Notes under the pieces: generated by a model
What the model saw: the letters and a program-made list of their open reading frames with translations, nothing else
Databases searched by the model: none
Told to the model about the DNA's origin: nothing
DNA from: Niallia endozanthoxylica
Lineage (GTDB): Bacteria; Bacillota; Bacilli; Bacillales; Cytobacillaceae
NCBI RefSeq assembly: GCF_008710145.1
Contig: NZ_VYKL01000015.1
Span: forward strand, 682,001-746,000
Length of the DNA: 64,000 bases
Direction: 5' to 3'
Translations under genes and position numbers: made by a program
Part shown: in pieces, positions 24,725 to 34,459 of the stretch
Layout: each line of letters starts with the position of its first letter
Numbering within the stretch: position 1 is the first letter of the stretch

Positions 24725-26104
24725 ATGTTAAGATTTCTCTTCTTATCCGCTATTCTTCTATACTTACTATCAACTTTATTACCCGACCTAGGTATCGACC
24801 CTTACATTTCCATTCTTTGTCTAATAATTGTCATTTGTACGATTGGAATAGTTAAACGTTTTGTAAGGGTATTAGGAAGCATTTTTTTATCAATCGGATT
24901 ATTATTGCTCTGGACTAGCGGTACAGACTGGAAAGATTATATCGCTTCATTTGGTCCCATGCTTGATTTACTAACACTCTTCTCGTTAGTACCAATATTG
25001 GGAATTCCCATAAAATTAGGTGAGTACAGTGAAAGTATAAAGACGGTTATTCATAAAAAGGTTAAAACTACCGGCAAATTATATATGCTGACATCGGGAA
25101 TATCCTATTTTTTTAGCATCTTTATGAATCTTGCTACTTTGCCAATGACTTACTTTTCAATTAGACCGGCATTGGACAGCTTTCCAATTAAACAAGAAAA
25201 CCGCTTTTTAAGCCGGGCCATTACACGAGGATTTGCTATGCCGTTATTGTGGGCACCAGTAACTCCAATTGTAGGTATTGTAGTGGGAATGACGGGGGTA
25301 AGCTGGCTTTCTATTCTTCCATATGTTTTACCGTTAAGTGTCATGGGACTATTATTAGATTGGTTTTTAGGAAGACAAAAATCAACCACGAAAATTGAAG
25401 ACCAACCGGCAGTATCAGCCTCTGAATTTGCAGCAGCGAAGGAAAGCAGCGCTCTCGATTCTCCCTATAGAGTACTGCAGATTTTACTGGCTATCGTCCT
25501 TTTCATCATTGTCATATCGACTTTAGAAACATATTTTGACTATTCCTTTATCATTCTAGTCTCTTTATTAGTGATTCCATTTTCGTTTATCTGGGCGTTG
25601 TTACTAAGGAAAGGCAATGATTTTTTTGTCCAGCTGATTGAGCATTTTAAATCCTTTACAGTTAGTATGAAAGATCAATTCTTTATTTTCTTATCAGCAG
25701 GATTTTTAATTTCAACCATACAAGTTTCCCATTCAAATGAATTTATTAATAAGCAGACGATTCATTTGATAAATGTTATGGGCGCAGAATTCTTTTTAAT
25801 TTTGCTGCCATTGATTCCCTTAGGTCTTGCCTTTGTCGGGCTTCACCCAGCGGTTAGTCTTTCCTTAATGGCCGGTGCATTAAATCCAACTGTTCTTGGT
25901 ATTTCTCCTTATGTACTAACCGTGGCCATGTTAACAGGAGCAGTAACCTCCTTCTTAGTGGGGCCTTACAATGCGACCATTGGACTCATGTCCAATATTA
26001 TTAAGGAAAGTTCATTTAAAGTATCCAATTGGAATCTTGCTTTTACAGGGCTGTATGTAGGCTTAGCGATGGTCTATTTAATTATTTTAGAAATGCTTAT
26101 CTGA
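24725..26104 (+). CDS. Multi-pass membrane permease (ion-transporter-like)
   Basis: 459 residues with about eleven to twelve helices. A short charged stretch (RQKSTTKIEDQP, about 220-230) divides two halves; each half has a Pro/Gly-rich segment (MPLLWAPVTPIVG and FVGLHPAVSLSLMAGALNP) like the re-entrant hairpins of anion transporters such as DctM or CitM families. I do not recognise a named family with certainty. Likely imports or exports an organic anion handled by the island. GTGATG SD region before the ATG. Confidence 0.7.
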   Translation: MLRFLFLSAILLYLLSTLLPDLGIDPYISILCLIIVICTIGIVKRFVRVLGSIFLSIGLLLLWTSGTDWKDYIASFGPMLDLLTLFSLVPILGIPIKLGEYSESIKTVIHKKVKTTGKLYMLTSGISYFFSIFMNLATLPMTYFSIRPALDSFPIKQENRFLSRAITRGFAMPLLWAPVTPIVGIVVGMTGVSWLSILPYVLPLSVMGLLLDWFLGRQKSTTKIEDQPAVSASEFAAAKESSALDSPYRVLQILLAIVLFIIVISTLETYFDYSFIILVSLLVIPFSFIWALLLRKGNDFFVQLIEHFKSFTVSMKDQFFIFLSAGFLISTIQVSHSNEFINKQTIHLINVMGAEFFLILLPLIPLGLAFVGLHPAVSLSLMAGALNPTVLGISPYVLTVAMLTGAVTSFLVGPYNATIGLMSNIIKESSFKVSNWNLAFTGLYVGLAMVYLIILEMLI

Positions 26105-26146
26105 TTGTTCTTAACTTAAAAAGACACCTATCTATTAATAGCAAAA

Positions 26147-26191
26147 TGAAAAACCCGGATAAAATGAATTCATTTTTATCCGGGTTTTTCA
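26147..26191. terminator. Bidirectional terminator between convergent permease and ProC-like genes
   Basis: Long inverted repeat with core AACCCGGATAAAA / TTTTATCCGGGTT and flanking A and T runs. Confidence 0.85.
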
Positions 26192-26212
26192 TTAATGATA
26201 CCAATTACATAT

Positions 26213-26902
26213 TCATTCTACTTTCATGCCTTGTAATTCCTTTACAACCTCCTTAGCAAAATGTCCAAGAGTTCCATTACTGTAAGAGCGAATGACTTCA
26301 GATGTAATGGATGTTAGGGCTCTTGCAGCATAATCAGGGGATAAGCCTTTCTCCCTAAACGCTGACTCCAATTCAATTGCTGCTTTTGCGCCGTAGTAGG
26401 TGGCTAATTTATTCACTTCTATTAGACGTTCCTCAGAATCGAGTATTATGTTTCCAATGCACTCAAAGTAATCCTCAATTTGTTTAGGAAGATTTGTTTC
26501 AGTAATAAAAAGTCCATCGCCATTTTCAAGAAGATCCCTTGAGTGACCCATATATTTAACACCATAAATATTTAATAGAGGAAACTGTTGCCTTATGTCT
26601 GCTGTAAATAAAGCAGTCGCTAAATTTACGATTTGTGTACTCTTCAATGATATATTTTCTGCCAGGAGAGAAGAAATAAAAGGAATAATATCCTTTGCAG
26701 AAAGAGCTAGAATAAGTACATCCAACTTATCAAGTTCACTTTTAGTGATTGGATAACTATTTTCATATGAACGGCTAAATTGATCCAGCTTAGCTGCATC
26801 CGGATGATACACTCCAATTGCTTTTTTATTTTGATTCCACTGTTTCACCAGAGCTGTGCCTAATCTCCCAATTCCTACTAATCCCACTTTAGTCTGCTGC
26901 AT
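26213..26902 (-). CDS. NAD(P)-binding oxidoreductase related to pyrroline-5-carboxylate reductase
   Basis: 229 residues. N-terminal Rossmann motif VGLVGIGRLGTALV, then a helical C-terminal domain (FREKGLSPDYAARALTSITSE) as in ProC/ComER-type proteins. Shorter than housekeeping ProC (about 270). Start at ATG 26902 with AAGGAAG 7 nt upstream. The gene follows the leftward permease after a terminator. A role in reducing an imine or a keto intermediate of the island pathway is possible but not shown. Confidence 0.75.
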   Translation of the reverse strand: MQQTKVGLVGIGRLGTALVKQWNQNKKAIGVYHPDAAKLDQFSRSYENSYPITKSELDKLDVLILALSAKDIIPFISSLLAENISLKSTQIVNLATALFTADIRQQFPLLNIYGVKYMGHSRDLLENGDGLFITETNLPKQIEDYFECIGNIILDSEERLIEVNKLATYYGAKAAIELESAFREKGLSPDYAARALTSITSEVIRSYSNGTLGHFAKEVVKELQGMKVE

Positions 26903-26969
26903 ACCTTCACTTCCTTTAATAATATTGATCAACTTTATCCATTTTCACACAAACTGGCTTGAACATGAT

Positions 26970-26996
26970 AAAAAACAGGGAATATCCCTGTTTTTT
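26970..26996 (-). terminator. Terminator of the leftward permease gene
   Basis: AAAAAACAGGGA-ATA-TCCCTGTTTTTT at the permease stop codon, separating it from the ProC-like gene. Confidence 0.8.
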
Positions 26997-28440
26997 ACCA
27001 AATTAAAATAGCGACTAGTGTTGCAATACTAAGTCCCACAATAACGGGCATAAAGTTTTTCCTTGCTAGCTCCATTGGAGATATTTGCAAGAAGCCTGCA
27101 ATGGCGACAAGCGATGACCAAGCAATAATAGTACCTCCACCTGACCATACAGACCCCATTTGACCAATAGCTGCAAGGGTTGCAGCATCAATTCCTCCAT
27201 TAGCTAACGCACCAGATAAAGCACCAGTCAAAGGAAGACCTGCAAATCCTGATCCGTCAATACCAGTAATTAATCCAATAATTAATATCCCAAATCCAGC
27301 AACAAATGGACTTTGTGGAATATAATCCTGTCCTGCCTGAATTAAATCAAAAAGAAATCCAGGTACAGGTGCATTTTCACCTAAGGAAAGAATAGCTGGA
27401 GAAAAGTCTGAACTTCCCATAAAGAAATAACCAGCAATTGGGATGACAGGTGCCATTGCTCTGAACGAGAACAAAAATCCTTCTGTCAAATGTTCACTAA
27501 TTTTTTCAAAAGCATGTAAGCGGTTAAATGCAATGGTAGCCAATATTAATAGAATCACTGCAACACCGCCTATTAAGGCAGCACCATTACCACCTTCTAA
27601 GCTTGAACCGCCACTAACTTTAGCCTGGAACATAAAAATCATAATAGCTAGCATTGATAATGGAACAAGTACAGCAAATAGGCTGCCCCATTTTTGATTG
27701 GTTTGAGTCAGTTTAGGGTTTTCTTCTGCCGCCGCAGCCATTTCATTAGCAGCATTTAAAAAGGCTTGTCCTTCTGTAGATACATTGTTTTCTACATTTG
27801 AGGTAGATTTTATTGATTTACGTTCTTTTAAGTATACGATTGCAAGTGCACTAAAACCTGTAATTAATGAAAGAATTAATACTTTATCGGATACAGCAGC
27901 CGTTTCAATACCTGCAGCTTTTGCACTAATCATTGGAGCTACCTGCATAATATAATCAGATGAAAGCGCCATCCCTTGACCAGAGATACAAACAACCATT
28001 GCTGCAGTCATGACAGGTAATCCTGCTTTTACTGCTGCCGGAACTAATAATGCACAGACTAACGGTACAGCTGGCGTTGGCCAGAAAAAGAGGGAAATAA
28101 TATAGGTTACAGCCATTAAAATAATATAAGATACATGCCCATTCACCATTATTTTTTGTAAAGGAGCTACCATTTTATTGTCTGCTCCTAAATCTTTTAA
28201 TGAGTTAAGCAGCGCAATCATGATTGAGATAATCAGGAATATATTAAATAGCTCTTTAGCTGCTACTAGATTCGCATTAAAAACTGCTTGAAAGCCTGAA
28301 ATAATACTGCCATTATATGTAGCAGCAACAATAAAAGTTCCAATGAGTGTTGGCATTACAACGCCTTTTCTTAAAAGCATTGTCACAATAACAGAAACTG
28401 TGACCACTACATACAACCAATGCGCTAATGTTAGTTCCAT
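26995..28440 (-). CDS. Putative organic-anion permease (IT-superfamily-like)
   Basis: 481 residues, about eleven or twelve helices. Features: SLFFWPTPAVPLVCALLVPAA and, in the second half, ITGIDGSGFAGLPLTGALSG with repeated Gly-Ser elements like those of citrate/gluconate-type transporters. A central hydrophilic linker (about 205-245, ERKSIKSTSN ... AAAAEEN) is rich in Ala and Glu. Probably the uptake system for the inducing compound. Its ATG lies 62 bp downstream of a GGTAT-N5-ATACC operator. Confidence 0.75.
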   Translation of the reverse strand: MELTLAHWLYVVVTVSVIVTMLLRKGVVMPTLIGTFIVAATYNGSIISGFQAVFNANLVAAKELFNIFLIISIMIALLNSLKDLGADNKMVAPLQKIMVNGHVSYIILMAVTYIISLFFWPTPAVPLVCALLVPAAVKAGLPVMTAAMVVCISGQGMALSSDYIMQVAPMISAKAAGIETAAVSDKVLILSLITGFSALAIVYLKERKSIKSTSNVENNVSTEGQAFLNAANEMAAAAEENPKLTQTNQKWGSLFAVLVPLSMLAIMIFMFQAKVSGGSSLEGGNGAALIGGVAVILLILATIAFNRLHAFEKISEHLTEGFLFSFRAMAPVIPIAGYFFMGSSDFSPAILSLGENAPVPGFLFDLIQAGQDYIPQSPFVAGFGILIIGLITGIDGSGFAGLPLTGALSGALANGGIDAATLAAIGQMGSVWSGGGTIIAWSSLVAIAGFLQISPMELARKNFMPVIVGLSIATLVAILIW

Positions 28441-28460
28441 ATATTCCCTCCATCTACCCT

Positions 28461-28517
28461 ATTATAGACTTTCAATAATACTGAATACCATATTTTGTAT
28501 TTAGTATTTGGTATACC
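28461..28517 (-). promoter_or_regulatory. Permease promoter region with GntR-type operator
   Basis: AGTAT-TTGGT-ATACC at 28503-28517 matches the island consensus with one mismatch. A TATAAT hexamer is at 28461-28466 and a weak second copy (minus GGTAT-TCAGT-ATTAT, 28475-28489) overlaps the expected -35. Confidence 0.6.
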
Positions 28518-28967
28518 GTATATAACTAGAGTTATTTCTTAAAAAGGTCCCCCACCCCCCAATAAATAAAATTAATTCAGGATACTATATTAAGCATTCG
28601 TTTTCCTCCTTTTTCTACATAGACGTAAAATTAATATATCATTAATCCTATATATTGTGCAACAATTTAGAAAATTTTATAAATTAAATATTTTAATAAT
28701 TGTAAATTATTTAAATGTTTAATATTTGATACTATTATTTTAATTGAATTTTTTATTTTATTGTAATAAGAATCACCTCTCCCTTCAGGTGATTCTTATA
28801 CTCTATTCTTTTATAATAGGAGTTGTAATGCTTAATTAATTGCTTTAATTATATAATAATTAGGAATACTCCGTATACTTTTACGTAAGATTTCCTTACA
28901 TATATTTTTCTACACTAATAAAACATATTTATTTACATTTCGACATTTTATACCCAACGTATGGTCC
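28518..28967. other. AT-rich intergenic stretch with one hairpin
   Basis: 450 bp with no credible ORF. It contains a perfect 12-bp inverted repeat (TAAGAATCACCT / AGGTGATTCTTA, 28767-28798) and a C-run at 28551-28560. The hairpin may terminate or insulate transcription. Confidence 0.5.
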
Positions 28968-29017
28968 AGACAAAATAAAAAAGAAGAGCTGATATGCTCT
29001 TCTTTTTTATTTTGTCT
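28968..29017. terminator. Terminator of the second GntR gene
   Basis: 22-bp perfect inverted repeat (28968-28989, 28996-29017) with 6-nt loop, core AAGAAGAGC/GCTCTTCTT and A/T flanks; its right arm overlaps the TAG stop. Confidence 0.85.
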
Positions 29018-29690
29018 AATCATTTTTATCATGATTAATTGCGTCAATATACGCTTTCTTTGAATTTTCAATATGAATTTTCGTGAGATATTCTGCCATT
29101 TCTGTTTCTTGATTGATAATTGCCTTCATGATTTCTATATGTTCCTTCATCGACTGCTCAGGTCTGCCTTCATTTCTATAACCTGTCTTAGCAAATGCTC
29201 GAATATAATCTGATAATCCGCTTAACATATCAAATAGTTTGGAATTCTTAGCAGAACGATATAATAAATCATTTAATTCACTATGTAAAGAGGAATAATC
29301 TGAACTATTAGGATCCTTTAAATAGTTTTCCACTTTTTCAATACTGGCTTGAATTCTCTTTTTTGTATCTTCATCTAATTTTTGTACAGCTAACTTCGCT
29401 GCTAAAACCTCTAAAGAAGAAAGAATGGTAAAGACCTCAAGTATTTCCTTCTCGGTAATATCTGCCACAATTACACCTTTTCGAGGAACTGTTTTCACAA
29501 AACCAAGTGATTCTAATCGAAACAAAGCTTCCCGAATAGGTGTCCGGCTAATATTTAATTTCTCCGCCAATTCTCTTTCAACTAACCGGTCTCCTGTTTT
29601 TAATTCCCCTTCAAGAATAAGGTCTTTCAGGTGCAAGTAAGCTCTTTCCCGTATCGAGATTAGATTTTCCTCCGACCAATTGTTTGCCAA
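29016..29690 (-). CDS. GntR family regulator, FCD-type, copy 2
   Basis: 224 residues, winged HTH with LNISRTPIREALFRLESLG identical in the recognition helix to copy 1, and an FCD domain (about 85-215) with His positions in SLHSELNDL, MKEHIEIM and KIHIENSKKA. The ligand domains differ more than the DNA-binding domains. Starts with TTG after GGGGAGA. Probably binds the same sites as copy 1 but senses a different or related ligand. Confidence 0.9.
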   Translation of the reverse strand: MANNWSEENLISIRERAYLHLKDLILEGELKTGDRLVERELAEKLNISRTPIREALFRLESLGFVKTVPRKGVIVADITEKEILEVFTILSSLEVLAAKLAVQKLDEDTKKRIQASIEKVENYLKDPNSSDYSSLHSELNDLLYRSAKNSKLFDMLSGLSDYIRAFAKTGYRNEGRPEQSMKEHIEIMKAIINQETEMAEYLTKIHIENSKKAYIDAINHDKND

Positions 29691-29724
29691 TTGTCTCCCC
29701 TCTTCCAGTTATATACATATAAAA

Positions 29725-29754
29725 AGTATAGCTTACATGTCCCTGAAAAATCAA
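29725..29754 (-). promoter_or_regulatory. Promoter of the second GntR gene
   Basis: TTGATT (29749-29754) and TATACT (29725-29730) with an 18-bp spacer, directly upstream of the TTG start. No GGTAT-N5-ATACC site here. Confidence 0.5.
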
Positions 29755-29771
29755 TATAATAAACATCTTAC

Positions 29772-31511
29772 TTAACTTTTATACTGGAATTCCTTTGTTA
29801 GTCTTTTTAATAAATCTGACAACTCTATTAGTCTATTTCCTTCTTCTTGGTTCATTCTGACTTTAACTCGCTGCAACTCTGAAGCATTCAGCATATGCTC
29901 TGAGCTTGCATATGTCTGTTGAGAAATAGAAACAAAATTTTCTGTAGCAGCCTCCATGATTGGAAGCGTCTCATTTAATAAAGAAAGCTGTTTTTGACTA
30001 TTTTCTATCATTTCACTGACATCTTTAATTTCTCTCATTAAAATATCAAAAGATTTTCTACTTTCTTCTACAGTAATAAGTTTTAATTCGAAATGATTTA
30101 ACATTTCACCAAAATCATCTGCAGCTTTAACAGCAATAACTTCCATTGTCTGAATTGTTTTTGAAATTTCTTTAGTAGCTAAAGATGATTGGTCAGCTAA
30201 TTTTCTAACTTCATGAGCTACTACAGCAAATCCTTTTCCTGCTTCACCAGCTCTTGCAGCCTCAATAGCAGCGTTAAGCGCTAATAGTTTTGTTTGCTCT
30301 GCTATCTGCTCAATTATAGTAACAATACTAGCAATCGATTGAGAATGAACCTTGACAGATCTTACGGTTTCTGAAACCTCTTTAAACTCTAATGTAAAAC
30401 CTTCAATTGTACGTACCATTTCACCAATATTCCGGTCCCCATCCATTGCACTTTTATTCATATGTACTGCTTTTTGAATAATCATATCCATGCTGTCACA
30501 TATTTGATTAGTTGATTCTTTCATGTTCTGAAATTTATTAATACTATCCTCTGAACTTCCTGCCGTTTGTTCTGCCCCTGCCTTTACTATACGAATCGCC
30601 GATAATAATTGCTCATTTTCTTCCATTACTTCGCGAGATGTCACTTTAAGTTTTTCACCCGTTTTTGTTAAATCATTTGTTGTCGAAGCTATATTAACTA
30701 ACAATCCCTGCATCTGAGTTATCATGCTATTAAAACTTTTAACAAGTGAAGTAATCTCAGGTGTTGTTGTCTTCGTTTCAACTTGTATGTCCAAGTTTCC
30801 TTCTCTCACCTTTTTCATCTCTTCCCGCAAGTTGGAAAGTGGACGAGTTAAGCCCCGTACTAATATGATAATAATAATAGAAGACACAATTAAACTGATA
30901 ATTGAAACCATTATAATATCTCGTGCCATTTCATCCACATTTTGTAAATATTGTTTTTGGGGGATAGCGATTGTATATATTCCTTTTAGTTCTTGTACTT
31001 CCTTAAACGAAATAGAATACATCTCTCCATTTACATTTTCGTGAATAATTCCATCTTTATTGCTATTAATTAAATCAAGCGTTACTTTGTCAAATTTAAT
31101 AGAGGTATTGCGGCTAATTAAGAAAGGTTCTGCACCTTTGTCAGTAATGAGAAAATAATCACCATGCAGTCCATCCTTAGCAAGGCTAGCTCCATGTTTT
31201 TTTATCATCCTGTTCATTTCTGAATAAAACTTTTCCTTATCACCTACATATAAGAGCATTAAGTTTTGTGCCAAATCATATACAGTCATTACTTCTTTTT
31301 CCAAACGTTCTTCCATCAAATAGATCGTTGTTTCTTTTGATTTTACATATGATTTGTATGAAACGGTTGAAACAGTAGCCATTAATAAGATTAAAAAAAC
31401 CAATAACAATCTGGCCTGTAATGTAAATTTAGATGATATGTTATCGTATAATAATCTAATGTTTATCGGAATCCTAATAAATTTAAGTAAACTTCTCTTG
31501 TTGTTACGCAC
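29772..31511 (-). CDS. Methyl-accepting chemotaxis protein
   Basis: About 579 residues from the chosen GTG (AGAGG 7 nt upstream). Membrane helix 1 at about 32-52, an extracellular Cache-type sensor (about 55-200, with [22 protein letters not shown]), helix 2 (about 210-235), HAMP, and the signalling domain with hairpin tip [21 protein letters not shown]. Upstream codons to 31649 lack an SD. Placed beside the island's second regulator, it may sense the island's substrate; that is inferred from position. Confidence 0.88.
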   Translation of the reverse strand: MRNNKRSLLKFIRIPINIRLLYDNISSKFTLQARLLLVFLILLMATVSTVSYKSYVKSKETTIYLMEERLEKEVMTVYDLAQNLMLLYVGDKEKFYSEMNRMIKKHGASLAKDGLHGDYFLITDKGAEPFLISRNTSIKFDKVTLDLINSNKDGIIHENVNGEMYSISFKEVQELKGIYTIAIPQKQYLQNVDEMARDIIMVSIISLIVSSIIIIILVRGLTRPLSNLREEMKKVREGNLDIQVETKTTTPEITSLVKSFNSMITQMQGLLVNIASTTNDLTKTGEKLKVTSREVMEENEQLLSAIRIVKAGAEQTAGSSEDSINKFQNMKESTNQICDSMDMIIQKAVHMNKSAMDGDRNIGEMVRTIEGFTLEFKEVSETVRSVKVHSQSIASIVTIIEQIAEQTKLLALNAAIEAARAGEAGKGFAVVAHEVRKLADQSSLATKEISKTIQTMEVIAVKAADDFGEMLNHFELKLITVEESRKSFDILMREIKDVSEMIENSQKQLSLLNETLPIMEAATENFVSISQQTYASSEHMLNASELQRVKVRMNQEEGNRLIELSDLLKRLTKEFQYKS

Positions 31512-31682
31512 AAAATAACCTCTTTCTAGTTCTTTTTTCTCATTATCACAAAATACTGTTAAATTTCTGTAAAGGGTTAGTAATGATTTTATTAATTTAA
31601 GTATTTTTTCTAATGCATCCTTACGTTCTACTAGATAGCAGACATGCATATAAATGGAACTAAAAAAGATCTGGAGGAAGAA

Positions 31683-32030
31683 ATGTTGAAGCGTTTAGTC
31701 GGAGTAGTGATTACCCTTATTATCTTATACGTTGTCTATTATGACTTAAGCCAAGGTACTCTTCCTGCTAGTATGACAAAAGAAACAGCTGTTTCCAAAA
31801 CGACCACAGATTCACAATCGACTAAATCAATTGAGCGTCCTTATTTTGAAAAAAAAATCAAAGCAGGTGACACTGTTTTATCTATTTTAGAGGAACATCT
31901 TAATCATTCCATTTCTGTTCCTATAACTGAAGTAGTTACCGATTTTGAAGAGTTAAATGATGGGATTTCCCCGCAGGAAATTCAGCAAGGGAAGGTATAT
32001 AAATTCCCAAATTATCCTAAAGAACGCTAA
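31683..32030 (+). CDS. yqfZ: LysM-like membrane protein YqfZ
   Basis: 115 residues: N-terminal membrane helix (about 5-22), a Ser/Thr-rich linker, and a LysM-like C-terminal domain ([18 protein letters not shown] ... [11 protein letters not shown]). ATG at 31683 follows GGAGG by 5 nt. Upstream of ispG as in B. subtilis, marking resumption of conserved gene order. Likely peptidoglycan-associated. Confidence 0.78.
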   Translation: MLKRLVGVVITLIILYVVYYDLSQGTLPASMTKETAVSKTTTDSQSTKSIERPYFEKKIKAGDTVLSILEEHLNHSISVPITEVVTDFEELNDGISPQEIQQGKVYKFPNYPKER

Positions 32031-32252
32031 TTAAAGCATATTTTGGCAGGATTCTATATATCAACTTATCAACTTTCTTGTCAAGTTCGTATGTTCATTG
32101 CTACAATAAATAAAGTCCTGTAAAATGATGAGTGGAGGTAATACTTTTCTGAAATACCCCACCTTTTTATTTTCAAATTCTTATCTACATTCATAACCAC
32201 TATGTATTATAGTAGAGGAATGAACATTGAACACTAAAGGAGCGAATCACCA

Positions 32253-33356
32253 TTGAGTGAAATCATACATCGTACGAAAACCCGGCCTGTAAAAGTCGGA
32301 AATTTAACAATCGGCGGAAGTAATGAATTATTTATTCAAAGTATGACAACAACGAAGACACATGATGTGGAAGCAACAGTTGCCCAAATCCATCAGCTTG
32401 AAGAAGCAGGCTGTCAAATTGTACGGGTAGCCTGCCCTGATGAAAGAGCTGCAAATGCGATTTCGGAAATTAAAAAGCGAATTAATATCCCATTAGTAGT
32501 AGATATTCACTTTGACTATAAGCTTGCCTTAAAGGCCATAGAAGGCGGCGCAGACAAAATTCGTATCAACCCCGGTAATATTGGTAAACGTGAAAAGGTT
32601 GAAGCCGTCGTTAATGCAGCTAAAGCAAAAGGAATCCCGATTCGAATCGGAGTAAACGCAGGTTCATTAGAAAAAAGAATTTTAGATAAATACGGCTATC
32701 CTACTGCAGATGGCATGGTTGAAAGTGCACTCCATCATATTAAAATTCTCGAGGATTTAGACTTTCATGATATTATCGTATCCATGAAAGCCTCTGATGT
32801 TCCGTTAGCTATTGAAGCATATGAAAAAGCTTCTAAAGCCTTTGACTATCCGCTGCATCTTGGCATTACTGAATCTGGAACCTTATTCGCTGGTACGATC
32901 AAAAGTGCAGCCGGGTTAGGTGCCATTTTGAGCAAAGGGATTGGAAATACACTTCGTATTTCATTAAGTGCAGATCCTGTCGAAGAAGTAAAGGTTGCCA
33001 GGGAATTGTTAAAAGTATTTGGTCTTTCTTCAAATGCCGCAACACTTATTTCTTGTCCTACTTGCGGGAGAATTGAAATTGATTTAATCAGTATTGCTAA
33101 TGAAGTAGAAGATTACATCCAAAAAATTAAAGCACCGATTAAGGTTGCCGTGCTTGGTTGTGCCGTTAACGGACCTGGAGAAGCGCGTGAAGCTGATATC
33201 GGGATTGCCGGTGCACGCGGTGAAGGACTCTTATTCCGAAAAGGAGAAATTGTCCGCAAGGTTCCAGAAGCTGACCTTGTAGATGAATTAAAAAAAGAAA
33301 TCGACCAAATCGCAGAAGAATACTTCGCCAAACAAGCTGAAGAGCAGAAAATATAA
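32253..33356 (+). CDS. ispG: 4-hydroxy-3-methylbut-2-en-1-yl diphosphate synthase
   Basis: 367 residues, TIM-barrel N-terminal domain and C-terminal [4Fe-4S] domain with SCPTCGRIE and [10 protein letters not shown] (three Cys plus Glu ligands). Catalyses the penultimate MEP-pathway step, MEcPP to HMBPP, with flavodoxin or ferredoxin electrons. TTG start after AAGGAGCG. The last enzyme, IspH, is encoded at 39.8 kb. Confidence 0.96.
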   Translation: MSEIIHRTKTRPVKVGNLTIGGSNELFIQSMTTTKTHDVEATVAQIHQLEEAGCQIVRVACPDERAANAISEIKKRINIPLVVDIHFDYKLALKAIEGGADKIRINPGNIGKREKVEAVVNAAKAKGIPIRIGVNAGSLEKRILDKYGYPTADGMVESALHHIKILEDLDFHDIIVSMKASDVPLAIEAYEKASKAFDYPLHLGITESGTLFAGTIKSAAGLGAILSKGIGNTLRISLSADPVEEVKVARELLKVFGLSSNAATLISCPTCGRIEIDLISIANEVEDYIQKIKAPIKVAVLGCAVNGPGEAREADIGIAGARGEGLLFRKGEIVRKVPEADLVDELKKEIDQIAEEYFAKQAEEQKI

Positions 33357-33367
33357 GTCTGGATTAC

Positions 33368-33410
33368 AAAAAAGAAGCCTCGTACAGATTGTACAAGGCT
33401 TCTTCTTTTG
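33368..33410. terminator. Terminator between ispG and yqfX
   Basis: AAAAGAAGCCT-GTAC / GTAC-AGGCTTCTT arms with one bulge, A and T tracts on both sides; works for both convergent genes. Confidence 0.8.
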
Positions 33411-33438
33411 TGATTCAATTTCTAGTGCTAGCCGCTTA

Positions 33439-33822
33439 TCAAAAAAACGGGAGGATGAACATACCGAGAATAAGAGAAATTGCCCCAATGGTAATAGCCC
33501 AAGTACCTGTTTTTGCTCCTCTAGCACGAGCAATGAAACCAAGAACAATACCTGCAGCTCCAAATAGAACCGGAAATACGAACAACGATAAGATTGAAAG
33601 AGCAATTGCAGCCAAACCAATTCCTGTACCGCCTTCTGCTCTTGTCTCATTCTTCTCATTTGTACCCTGATTTAGCCTTATTGGTGCCGGAGCAGCAATT
33701 TCAGCTGCCGTTTCTTCACGATAATCTTTTGTTCCAAAATTATCTACACCATATATCTGGCCGTCATTTTGTTCTTTTTGAAATTGATTTTTCTCTACAT
33801 CTTTTGGGTCTAGATCTGCCAC
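33439..33822 (-). CDS. yqfX: YqfX-like small membrane protein
   Basis: 127 residues: hydrophilic N-terminal half (about 1-60) rich in Asp, Gln and Asn, then two membrane helices with GAAGIVLGFIARARGAKTG between. The two-helix Gly-rich module resembles DUF4190 repeats. Located after ispG as B. subtilis yqfX. Function unknown. Confidence 0.72.
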   Translation of the reverse strand: MADLDPKDVEKNQFQKEQNDGQIYGVDNFGTKDYREETAAEIAAPAPIRLNQGTNEKNETRAEGGTGIGLAAIALSILSLFVFPVLFGAAGIVLGFIARARGAKTGTWAITIGAISLILGMFILPFF

Positions 33823-33984
33823 TATGATCCCCCGCTCTCTACATGACTTGTATGTCCAAGATTAAGCTTTTGGACGCCTTATCTCAGGATCCCTTTAAAA
33901 AGGTTTCATTGATAAGACATTACTATTGTGTACCAATACAAAGCTTTTCACTATAACAATGTTTAACTTCAATGGATTTTTCCT

Positions 33985-34030
33985 ACAAAAAAAGCAAGCA
34001 TCACAAAACATGTAATACCTGCTTTTTTTA
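33985..34030 (-). terminator. Terminator of zur
   Basis: AAAAAAAGCA ... TGCTTTTTTT arms with an imperfect inner stem, just downstream of zur on the minus strand. Confidence 0.6.
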
Positions 34031-34034
34031 TTAG

Positions 34035-34445
34035 CTATAAACAATCTGGACAACGGCCATAAATTTCAAATTTATGACCTGAAATATCATACCCTCTTAA
34101 GTTATCTGTAAGAATGTTCATGGGACAGGTCTCAATTTCCTTTGTTTTTCCACAATCCAGACAAATAAAATGATGATGATGCTGGTGATGTGAACAAGTA
34201 AGCCGAAAATGCTTTTCTCCTGACAGCTCTGTCATTTCGACAATTCCGAGTTCGACAAATAGTGATAAATTTCGGTAAATGGTATCGAAGCTTAATCCCG
34301 GATATTGGTCTTTAAGTTTATCTAATACATCCTTTGCTGTTAAATATTTATTATGGTCAGCAAATAACTGGAGCATTTCCTCTCTTTTCCCTGTATGCTT
34401 ATAACCCTTTTCCTTCAATAATATCATTGCTTGATCAACATTCAT
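34035..34445 (-). CDS. zur: Zinc uptake regulator Zur (Fur family)
   Basis: 136 residues: winged HTH (about 10-80, [15 protein letters not shown]) and a metal-binding dimer domain. Structural zinc site C95-x2-C98 and C132-x2-C135; regulatory His-rich stretch SHHQHHHHF (about 85-93). Encoded with znuC-znuB and downstream of a recognisable Zur box, which supports Zur over Fur or PerR. Confidence 0.9.
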   Translation of the reverse strand: MNVDQAMILLKEKGYKHTGKREEMLQLFADHNKYLTAKDVLDKLKDQYPGLSFDTIYRNLSLFVELGIVEMTELSGEKHFRLTCSHHQHHHHFICLDCGKTKEIETCPMNILTDNLRGYDISGHKFEIYGRCPDCL

Positions 34446-34459
34446 CCCGCTTCACCCCT

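Noticed and set aside
33288..33659. 123-codon minus ORF spanning the ispG end and yqfX
   Set aside because: Crosses a terminator and overlaps two real genes; low-complexity product.
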